From Fuerstiella sp. (GTDB lineage: Bacteria > Planctomycetota > Planctomycetia > Planctomycetales > Planctomycetaceae), in NCBI GenBank assembly GCA_022843805.1, contig JALHMY010000035.1:20461-84460 (forward strand): a stretch of 64,000 nucleotides of DNA, read 5' to 3'. The stretch's first letter is position 1. Every line of letters starts with the position of its first letter. Under the pieces are notes generated by a model, which made no database searches, was not told the DNA's origin, and saw only the letters and a list, made by a program, of their open reading frames with translations. Shown here one piece after another: positions 16,576 through 28,500 of this stretch. The position numbers and the translations under genes are program-made.

Positions 16576-19500
16576 GGGGTCTGTAAACACCAGCGGCCGA
16601 TTGCCCGTATAGCGATACAAATTGACGTCGCCAGCAGCAAACTGATCGGGATCTTCACTGAGAAATCGGCCAGCAGTTGGATCATAATATCGGGCTCGAT
16701 AGTAATAATATCCCAGCTCAGCATCCCATTCCCGTCCTGTGAAGCCAAACCGATCCGCCTGCTGAACATTGCTTTGATGAACGATTTGCCCAAAACTGTC
16801 GTAGGTGCTGGTATTGATGACGTTGCCGGCGCTGTCGAGCAGGTGCAGCACGCTGCCCGCCTGATCAGACAGGTACCATGCCGTTCCGTCGGCCGGTGTC
16901 CACCGTGCAGTGATTTCGTCGACGGATGGACCAAACAGATAGCGGGCCAGAACCTGACCCGATTCGTCGAAATCCGCCCACGTGTGATGTCCGTCATACA
17001 CCATATTCAGGATGCCGGCGGGCAACGGTCCGGAACCATCAGTATCCGCAATCCGGCTGATTCGTCGATCGAAAACATCATACACAGACTCGACGGACAC
17101 CAGCAGGACATCACCAGCCGAAAACGTCCGAGCCGAAACCAGACGGTTTCGATAATCGTACTCATAAACTGTGAAAATTCCTGTGGCCTTTTCCGTTCGG
17201 CGGATCAGGTTGCCTTCCGCATCAAACCTGTAAGCATACAGCCTGTCGCTCAGCAGCTGATTGGCAGTTCCGATGATTCTCTCATCGTTTACCCTGTTTC
17301 CAACCGCATCGTACTCGAAGAATTCATCCACCTGCTGATCGTGATCGGCAAAGGTCAGCTGACCAGTCTCGTCAAACGCATAAGACGTCTGATTCCCATC
17401 GAGAGTTCTCGACAGTATTTCTCCGGCCAGATTCCATTCAATATTCAGGTCCGAAAACAGCTCATCGACAGCATTCCAGTGTTGCATACTGTTGAGTCGG
17501 CCGGCGGAATCATATTGCCAGGACGTGCTGCTGATCGGGGTGGCATCACCTGCATTCTGAAAGCGCCGGGTCAGCATTCTTCCGCCCCGGGCATCCCACG
17601 AATATTCTGCCCTGATCGGGTCTGTTTCCCCGCCTGACCACCTGCTGCTCACGAGTTGATTTCGGGCATCGTAGACGCTGCTGACAGTGACCCCGGCCTG
17701 GTCGGATCTGCGGACAACATTTCCGGCAGCGTCATATTCGTAAGAGAGAACCAGGCCCGGTCGCCCGTCGATCGCGACACTGGCAATCTGAGAGATTCGA
17801 CTGAGAGGATCCCGGCTGATCGAATAGTCGCTCTGGCCGTCCGCCGCACGAGTCAGGTTTCCGACGGAATCATACGTATAGGTGAATTCCCGAAGAACGT
17901 TATTCGCCTGGAGCCAGAATTCTGCGGTTCGACGGTTGAGTTCATCGTACGTAAACTGTCGCACTCTTCCGTTTCGATCAGTCGACTGTTTCAGATTTCC
18001 TACGGGATCCCATTCGTAAGTGCGAGTATCGCCGAGCGCATTCGTATCGCGAATCAGCTGATTCATTTGGTCGAATTCAAATAAGGAAACATTTCCGGCA
18101 GCATCAATCACAGCAGTCTGATTTCCCGCTGCATCGTACGCGAACCGCGTCGCTGCACCCAGAGCGTCTGTGAATGAAGTTCGGCGACCTAAATCGTCGT
18201 ATTCGAAATGAGTTGTGCGACCCAGCGGATCGCTGACAGAGATCACATTGTTCCCTGAATCATACTGCCATGTCGTGGTGCCACCGTTCGGATCAGTCAG
18301 GGCCGTTCGGCGATTCAGACCATCGTATTCGTACCGGGTTACGTTTCCTTCTTTATCGGTGGACGACGTCAGAAATGACACGGCGTTCCACTGGAAAAAC
18401 TCCGAGTATCCAAGGGGATCTGTCTGACTGACAATACGCCCCAGTTCATCCCGGACGGCTCTTACGACATTTCCTCCGGGATCCCTCGCTTCGATCGTCT
18501 TTCCGACAGCATCATGGACGAATGTTGTCGTGCCACCCATGGCATCGCGGACTTCGGTGAGACGCCCTGCCGGATCATAGGCCATCGTGGTCGAGTAACC
18601 TCGCTCATTGATCCACGATTCCAGATTCCCCACAGCATCATAAACCCACTGCTGTACTCCACCCTGAGCATTCGTCTGTCGAATCATCCGGTGATTCTCA
18701 TCGTATTCATAACGAGTCGTGTGATTCCTGGCATCCGTAACCGACACCTGACGGCCCGCCGCGTCCCATTCGTAGGTGGTTGCATATCCCAGTGCGCTGA
18801 CTGTGCGAATTGTTCGATCGAGCAGATCGAATTCGAATGATGTGATACTTCCCCGTTCATCCGTTGTACGGACCGTATTTCCGCGAAGGTCATATTCCCA
18901 AAGAGTTGTTTCACCCATTGCATCCGTCTGCTGTATCATGCGATGCATCGGGTCATAGAGGAACGTTGTCGTACCACCGCGGGAATCGGTAACAGAATAC
19001 AAATTGCCTGCGATGTCCCAGGCAGTCAGCGTTGTTCCTCCCATGGGATCGATCGTCTTGACAATTCTGTTTAAAGGGTCGTATGCAAACCGAGTCAGAT
19101 GATTCGCTTTATCAGTCATTGAAGTGACATTGCCGACTTCGTCATAGGTCCAGACGGTTGAATAGCCAGCGGCGTCAGTTTCGGAGATCAGTCTTGAGCG
19201 GCTGTCACGTTCATAGTGGGTTGATCGCCCCAGTGCATCGGTATAAACAACGATATTGCCCATGGTGTCATACTGCCATGCTTCCACAGCTCCCAGGGCA
19301 TCTTTTTTTTCCGTCATTCGATTCAGGCGGTCGTATTGGAATGCGGTGGAATGTCCTGATTCGCTGGTTTCCCGTACCACGTTTCCTGCGGCGTCGAATT
19401 CAAACGTCTTTGCAGGCCGCAGTTCTCCATGCACCTGCCACCGTTCACTCGTCATTCTTCCCAGACCGTCATATTCCCGGAGCAGGCGATGACCCAGAGA

Positions 19501-22500
19501 GTTCACTGCGGCCACAAGATTCCCGGTGGCGTCGTATTCCATCCCGGTAACTCCGCCCATTGCATCGATCACGGACTGCATGCGGCCATCCGCCGTGTAA
19601 CGATACTGTGTGGCGGAATTTCCTGGGCGGATCATTGTGATGAGCTGATTGTTGGCATCATACTGATACTCGGTGATACCTCCCAGCGGGTCAGTTTCCT
19701 TAACTTTCCTGCCTGCGGCGTCGTATTCGAAGTGCACGACTGATCCGTCCGGCCCGGTGATGGATATCAGACTGGTGCCATCCCAGGCATACTGTGTGTG
19801 GCCACCGAGTGCGTCAGCGGCAGAGATCAGATGCCCGGCTGCGTTGTAGCGAAACTGCGCCTGATGACCTCGTTCATTCGTCAGAGATGTGGTTTCTCCA
19901 AAGATATTGAATGTCATCGACCGGACCGTGCCATCCGGGTTCGTAACTCGAACAGGATCCGGAGAACCCCGGTCGGAATACTCAAAATGATAATCGCTTC
20001 CCAGAGGATCCGTCAGCATCACGGTTCGGCCGATTGGGTCGAGCGTCATCGACGTTGTCACGCCATTCGGATCAGTAATGCCCGTGAGATTGCCGCCAGC
20101 ATCTCTGGAATAGACAACTGAGCGGCCCAGAGGATCTGTCTGAGTCAGCAGATCGTTCAAAGAATTATAAGTGTATTTCCAGATTCCACCGTCTGCATCG
20201 GTCCGTTCGACTACGTTACCTCGATCATCCAGACTTCTGGAGGTTGTAAATCCTCTGGCATCCGTTACCGAGACGAGTTCGTCGCTGGCATCGTAGACCA
20301 TGACAGTCGTCTGTCCCAGCGGATTCGTCATCGCCGTGATGTTGCCTCGTCGGTCATAAGTCAGGACCATTGGGTTTCCGACGCGATCAACAATCGTTTC
20401 AGTGTTCCGAAGCAGGTCGACGGAGTGGGATGTTGTGTTCCCGAAGGCATCTCCCAGCGCCTGAAGCCGACCACTGTCATCGTATGTCGCCGTGAATTCA
20501 GTATTGCCGTGGTGGTCACGAGCTTCACTCAGAAAATGCGCGGGCTGCGACAGATAGGACATCGTGGTCGAATTTCCAGTCTGATTCGTGACGCTGGTCA
20601 GATCTCCGGCGTCACTGTACTGGTACACAATCTGATGGCCGTCGGGATCCGTAATCTTTATGATTCGGCCGAGTGCATCGCGAGTCCATGTGACAGACGG
20701 TCCGAACGAACTGAAAATTCCGTCTGCCGTATGCGTCAAACGGACATTGTTTCGATTCGTGATACTGATCAGACCATCAAACTGATCGTAGTGGTAACGC
20801 ACCTGATCTTTTGTTGTCAGGGTGTATTCGCGAGGATTAAAACTGAACCCTCCGAAATAGAGACTGAATGATCCGTCCGGGTTCTGGCGGAGTGGCACAT
20901 CCTCCACCATCAGCTGTTCGTACACGCCGCGATCCGGCCGAAAATGTGGTCGGAACAACGTCCCCAGTGCACCACCTTCCGCAACCGGATCAAACGTAAA
21001 GCCGACACGACGTCCGTCCGGAGTGTTAATGTAAACGCGGGTTCCGGTTCGAAAACCGAGGTTGTGAAAGAGCGATTCGTTTTCGAGAACGGGTCGAGTC
21101 TCACGGATGCGTCCGTCGATCAGTCCCATCATCCAGCCGAATCCAAAATCTCCGGACGTTCCCGCCTGAAGAGTATCCCAGGTCCTGATAATGGTCAGCG
21201 GGATTCCGGCAAGTGGAACAGTCAGGTCCGTGAACTCCATGCGATAGTTGCCGATTTTTGCATGGCCTTCCAGGTGCAGCTCAAACTGAAGAGTACTGAC
21301 ATTTCCGCTCAGATCGGAAGCAGTGATGCGAACCTCATACGAATCGTTCATCAGCAAAGTCGGATCGAACGTCGCGAGAATCGCATTGGAAACGATTCCA
21401 TCGGCATCAGAATACGTCTGCCCTGCAAATGTCGTCCACTGATTCTCGTACAGCGGCGACCATGCCACGGACCAGGATTCCAGATGATCGTCGATGATCG
21501 AACCCTGAATATCCGTCAGCCACGACACGACACTGCCTGGCGACGGACTTGTAACAGTGATTATGGGGGCCGACTGGTCAAACGGATCGATGACTCGCAG
21601 CACTCTTCTGGAAGTGGCCGAGTTCCTGCGAGCATCTGCAGCGACGGCAACGACTTCGTACAATCCGGGCGCCGTGGGACGATAAACGGCCGACCCGCGG
21701 TCATCCAGCGGAACAATTACTCCATTCACCTGCAGCGTGGTTTCGGTGACGCTCACATTGTCGCGGGCGATAACAGACAGCGAAATCAAATCACCCGGCT
21801 GAATTATCTGATTACTGAGCAGCACGGCAACTTCCGGTGGCTGAATATCGGCGATCACGTCAAGAACGAACCGCTGAGTTGTCACAGCCCCGCGGTCGTC
21901 CACAGCTCGCACCTCCAGCGGGTAGCTTCCGATTTCTGCATCGGTTGGATTCCAGAGAATCAGGCCTGTGATCGAGTTAAAATGCATACCGGGAAGACGA
22001 TTAATCAGCTCATAGCGGACTGAATCTTCAGCGTCTGTGGCATCCACATCGTATCGATATACCGAATCTGCCGTGACGATGGTGACCGGAACACTCGTGA
22101 TCACCGGCGCCACATTCGGCCCTCGCACCTGCAGGAGGTACGTCTGCAGAGCCGACTGGCCGCTGATATCGACGGCCTTCAGCTGAACAGTGAAATTTCT
22201 TCCCGCGGGGCTGTCACTGATCCAGCGGAGTACAGGCGTGGGAAGTCCGATCACCGAATCTCCGTCATTGAGCAACTGCATCCCGGCAGGTCCTGAGACC
22301 AGTTCATATCGGATCAGTGACCCTTCCGGATCACGCGCCAGCGGCTCATACCGGTACTCGGTGCCTGTTGTGGCCGCAGTCACAGGCAGTGACGCGAAGT
22401 AAGGAGCCTGATCCAGTGGCAGGCCGCCCGTCGTTAACGTAAAGAACTGACTGGCGAAACCACCCAACCCATCGGTGACCTGCAGAATGACATCAAACTG

Positions 22501-25500
22501 TCCCGTCAAATCATTCGGTGGCAGCCAGTCCAGTCTGCCAGTTGCCTGTTCGATTTGCAGACCGACCGGTGCCGTCAGCAACGACCAGGTAAGAACGTCG
22601 CCGTCAGAATCGAGGGCAAGCGGAAGATAAAGCCATGGCTGACCGGACGAAGCGTTCACCGCTGGCGTCGACAGGATGGTTGGAGCGTGAGGATTCTGCG
22701 GCAGAATCCCGGCAGACACACTGAACTGCTGAACTGCCTGCCCGCCCTGCCCGTCGGAAACTCGTAACCCTATTTCCCAGACACCCTGATGAACACCCGA
22801 AATCGTCACGAGTCCGCTTATTGGATCCACGGAAGCACTGGGTGGCCCAAAATCGAGACTGTATGTCAGGGCATCCCCGTCGACGTCAGCTGCATCTGCG
22901 TCATAAACCCATAACATTCCGGGAATCGCAGAAACATCGGGAATCGACCGAAACACGGGAGGACGATTATTTCCGGCCTTCGAAACAGTCAGCTGCCAGC
23001 GCTGCACAGCAAATCCCCCATGACCATCAGCGGCCTGAACTTCGATATCATGATTCCCAATATCCAGCTCAGTGGGCTCCCAGATCAGCTCAGCAGCGCC
23101 AGTATGGTTCTGCAACTGCATGCCAACCGGCCCTCGAATCAACTGAAAGACCAGTTCCTGGCCCTCTGCATCCATTGCCTCCAATGCCGATCGAAACGGT
23201 GTGCCGGATCGAACCTCCATCGTTGGTACCGACGTGAACCAGGGCGACTGATTTCTCGAATGCAGAAGCGAAATCTCGGCAGCGAATCGCAGCAGTGCAG
23301 GATTCGAGAACTGCATGGGAATCACTTCTGACTGCTGTCCAGGCAATAACCGGCCATCCGGAAGTTCATCATCGAAATGAACCCAGGGAATCCTGTCAGG
23401 CTCGAAGTACCCTTCCGCAGACTGAAGCTGCACAAGTCCCACCGGTAATTCATCGACAGACGCCAGAATCGGGCCTTCGAACACCTCACCGGAAACATTT
23501 CTGATTTTCAGGTCAGCATGCAGCACGGCCGTATTGCGGTTGAACGTCGGACCTGACCAGACAGCGGTCGAATGTTCTGCCGCAGTCATCTGGCTGACGC
23601 TGGCTGAAGGTTGCGATGGAGAAACGCCAAACAGACTGATTTGTCGCAGTGTCGACCGGCCCCATGAGTCAATCGCACGGATCTGTATAGTCTGCTGACC
23701 TTCATGCACAGAAACCGGAGTAAAGAAATTGCCAGCGGCGTCGAGCGATTGAACGCCCTGATTATTGACCGTCACGCCAATCACCTGCAGCGACTGCAAC
23801 AATGCCGCGCCAAGATCCTGAGGATCGCTGACCAGAAAAGTACGACCGGCTGATCGAGGATCGGCATCAATGGTCTCGCCCATCTTCCGAAGCGAACGAG
23901 TGACCTCAGTTCCCGAGATCTGAAATCCGTAGAAGTCGATACCCTTTGCCGCCAACCGCTGCAGATCAGCGTCGTCAGGAACGGGTGCGTCTCCATCTGT
24001 CAGGAAAAAGACCTGAGATTTTTCAGCAGGCAATGCGCGTTCCAGAACTTCGTCGACCAGAATTGTTGTCGCGGAGAAATTGGTCCCAATTCCCAGACTC
24101 AGTTCACGGAACTTTCTGGCCGAACCGGAAGTCAGAGACACCACACTTTCATCAATATCAAAAATCCCGTTCCTGTTCTGATCTGCGTCCGGGCTGACGA
24201 AAGTCTGGAAGAACGGCAATGGGCTCAGATCCATGTAATCCGTAAACGTTGCAAAGGGTACAATCGCAACGCGGGCATCGATCCGGTTGTCTCGCAGGCT
24301 CTGAACAATTCTGAGCAGCGAACCGATTTCCACATCCAGAATGTCGCCAACCGAGCCGTCACCGTTAAGATCGTCCTGCTGATCGGCAATTCCATCGAAG
24401 TTGGCGTCGGAACCAGCGGAGCCCAGAGTACTGTTCGACAAATCGATGGCAAATACCAGATTCGCCGTCGACGGCAGAACGGTTGCAGTTCCGGACAAAG
24501 CGACGCGACTTCCTGCCGGAAACTGCTGGCCGTCGATCAGATGCGCTTCAACCGCGGGCGGACCTGATTCCAGAAGTCGATGGTAAACTGCGGTTGGAGC
24601 AGATACTCGAGCATTGTTGTCTTCCGCGAGCAATTCGAACTCATTGTTCCAGGCGTCTGTTTCGACAATGACCGACAGATCGCCCTCAAAGCCCGCCGGG
24701 ACGACGATCGTCTGAACCCGAGTGTAGCTTTCTCCCGGCTGCAGCGACCCATGATGCATCACTTCAGCCGTAAGCCTCTCCTGTGCTCGCTGAAACTGCC
24801 TGTCGGCTGAAAGATAAATGCGATCGAACCAATGATCCCCGGTGATTCCAGGCCCAAAATTCGTCACCGTCCAGGTGACCTCAAGGGAGATATTTTTCCC
24901 AACCACAACGGACGGACGAATGACCGTTGAAACCACCAAATCAGACGGAACGGGCAGCGGTGGCGACTGGTCGGGGCGGATCATTCGAAAACTAAACTGG
25001 CCCGTTGCGTCCGTGTGAACAGCTGGCGATTGATCCACTGTGATCGTGTAGCGGCCGGATTCAGAAAGGAGACCTGTTTCCTGATCTGCCGCGGCATTCT
25101 GAAACAATGTCTGGCCAGAAGGTGTGCTGATGGTCCATGCCATCAGACCGGACTCATTGTACAACACATCCAGTTTCAATCGTTCACCTGCCAGAGCATC
25201 CACCGTCCATTTAATCTGGCGTCCTGGCTGGTTCAGACTGCCTGTCACAATCTGGTCTAACTCAATCTGTGTTGGTGCAGCGGGTGTGATATCGAAGATA
25301 CGAAACTGAAACTCTCCCAGAGAATCAAGACGCGCGTTTGTTATCAGCGAATACAATCCGTCGACCGGCAAAGTTATTGGTGAACTGTCCAGCTGACTGA
25401 TCAGAAAAGCGGACGCCGTGGCCATTGTGGAATCATCCGGCCGGCGAAACTGCCACTCCACCCAGGTATTGTTTTGCTGAAAATCGATGTAAATCTGCTG

Positions 25501-28500
25501 GCCGGCATAGCCTCGGAATTGAAAAATGTCCTGTCGTCCGGGCGACTCAATATTGCCCAGCATCAGTTCGCCGAAAGGCGATTCATAAACATCAGGATCA
25601 GGAACATTCCAGATGCGAAATGTATACTTAGGCAGTGTGGCCGACGGGCTGCGAAAGTGAATTTTCCATATCCCGGTTTGATCCAGCAGCATCGGGCCAC
25701 GATCAAGAGCACTCAGAATGAAATTGCGAGTTTCCCCGTAGCTGACATTGTTGGGACCAAACAATTCGTATTCAATCCCGCCACTGATTGCCTGCAGATC
25801 CAGATAAATCGTATCGCCGACCTGGCCGTGGAATTCCCAGATGTCGGGTCGTTCGAGACCTTCGATCGTGGATGTCTGTGCTTGATCGATTGCTGTCTGC
25901 CGGATCACGGGCGATGAATCGCGAATGATGAACTGGTAAGCCGGAATATCGTCACGGATCCCATCCACAACCAGCCGGTACCTGCCCGACTGCTGAAACA
26001 CAATCGGCCCGGAATCCACTGCCAGCGTACCGAAAATCCGCTCGCCTGTCGGCGAAAACAGCTCGGTCCTGACAGCACCTCCGGTGATTCCACCGAAGTC
26101 CCATGTCAGGATCTGGCCAGCTGCAATGTCAATCAGCCATTCGTCCAGGGCACCGGGCACGCTGATCTGCCCCGAGTATGAAACTTCCGGCAGCGCAACC
26201 CGCTGCACTGGTGGCGGTACATCGTAGACAACGATCTGATATGAAGGAGTTTGCCGAGTTCGTGATTCTGCTCGCAGAGTCCACATGCCGTTCTTCGTGA
26301 TCGTGATCGAACCATCTGCTTCATCGGGGTTCCGCGGACTGGCATCAAAGCCATAACCGATGACCGTGGCTCCGTCAGGATCCAGCAGGCTGACATGCAG
26401 AAAACCTGACTGTACCAGCTGCACATCAACGAAGATCTTTTGCCCGACAGTTGCAGAAAACTGGTAATCGTTGATTTCTCCGACCGTTTCGATGTTGTCA
26501 GAGATCACATCATTCAGCGAATACGGATAAGTCGGATCGGCGATTCCTTCCGGGTGACGATTTCCTTTGGCCAGTGGAAACCAGTTGGCCGCTGATTGTC
26601 GACCCTTTCTGCGAGCTGTACCTTCCGAATATCGATAGACCCTGTTGTCGTTTCGATCCGAGATCCAGATATCATGGCCTCCCCGGGGATCAATCGTAAT
26701 GCCCGAAGGATGCGAGTTTCGGCCGTCGATCTGCCAGCGACCAACCAAAGCTCCGTCCGCAATCCGATAGACGACAACGGCTTTCGCATTCTTATCGACG
26801 ACCCAGGCAACGACTCCATTCGTGGCGATCCCCTGAGCATCACTGTTATCCCGATGCAGAGGGAAACTGCGATTGCTGCGATGCCGACCACTTAGCAGTC
26901 GGGCAGCTCCCTGAAAGATCAGGACGCGATCCAGACCACGGTCAACGATCAGAAGATCATCCCCATCGACAGCGATGTCTTCAGGAGTCTTTAAGCCTTC
27001 AGCATGCCATGCCCCCAGCAGTTTCTCTTCTGCCGGGTCATAAACATAAACCGTATGATTTGAATCGATCGTCCAGATGGGCATTCCGGAACCGTTGGTC
27101 GTTACTCCCCGAACATTATTCGACGGCTTCAGCGAAAAGCTTCCCAGCGAGTTACCGTCACTGTCGTACCTCCATGTTCGATCGGAATGGGCATCCACCA
27201 CGAAGAATCGGGTTGCCATGACGTTCTGTCGAACAACGTTCACCCGTTTATCCGGCCCCTGATGTACTCCATCTTCATCCACCGCAAACACACGAATCCG
27301 CATCTCGCCTGTTTTTCGATAAACATGGCTGACACTGATCTCTGCAATCGTCGCCTCATCATCTGCGGTTTCATCATCGACCGTCTCGGAATTTTCAGGC
27401 GTGCGCCTTGACTTAACTGTGGACCATGTGCCATCGCCCCAGTCAATTCTCCATCCCACAATGGTGTCGGTGCCCGGATCTGTCGCTGAGAGCGTCAGCC
27501 TGTAGTGGGCGTTCATTTCGATTTGATCGGAGCCACTGAGCCCGATCACCGGAGAAACGTTTTTCACATCAATCGAAAGCGGGTTGGCAAACCAGCGACT
27601 GGTGCTGCTCGATGCAATCGCCGTGATGGCGGCTCGCTGATTGTCAGTATACACATGAACGATTTCTGTCACATGTCCGGGAATGTATTCCACAGGAGTG
27701 CCATCACCCCAGTCGACTTCCCAGGCGATCGGGTTATGACTACCGGCATTCAGCGACAGCAAATAGTGATGACCTTCGTGAGTTTTGAAATCTCCGGCGA
27801 TTTGCACGCTCGTCGGATAGTTTTGTCTGCAGAAGACGATGTCCGTCACAGCTGCACTTCCGGTCAGATGAATTTCCATCCGCCGCACATTACTTCCGTC
27901 CAGAGCGATCGTCTGTTCTTCCCACCTTCGACTCTTTGGAATTGCCGCGACGGAGATCGATCGACCGGTTTCATCGAACAACTCGATGTAACCACCAGGA
28001 GTTGCAATCTCCCGCAAAGCCACCTGATCAAGTTTCACCGGATCATCAAACCGGAATACCATCACACCGCCACGAGCGGAGCTGCCAGAATTTTTCCCGC
28101 CCGGTCGATCGCCGATGACTAAGACTCCGTCATTAATGCAGCTGAGTCCCTTCAGGCCCCGACCATCTCGAAGAATGACGGCTGGATTTGACGAAGAAGT
28201 CGTGGACACGGTGATTCCCCAGTCGCGAAACTGATCGGTCACAACCTGTCCATGTACAAGAGGTTCTCCATTGGCATCCGTTTCGAAGTCAATCTTCGGA
28301 AGCCATCGATTTTCCGGAAACGTGCACGTTACAAATAGTTGATTCGAAAAATAGCCGCGACTGCCTGAACCCAGCGCAAGGTCCTCATCCCACGCCTCTG
28401 CCTGAATCCGATACGTGGCCGGAATACCCGTATAGAAATGAACGACAGAAGCCGGGTTGCCCTGAATCAGTTCCGGTTCTGTCCCATCTCCCCAGTTGAT

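Noticed and set aside
20944..22023. Plus-strand open frame of 359 codons inside the RHS gene
   Set aside because: It is opposite the well-supported RHS coding frame and has no domain, start signal or coding character of its own.
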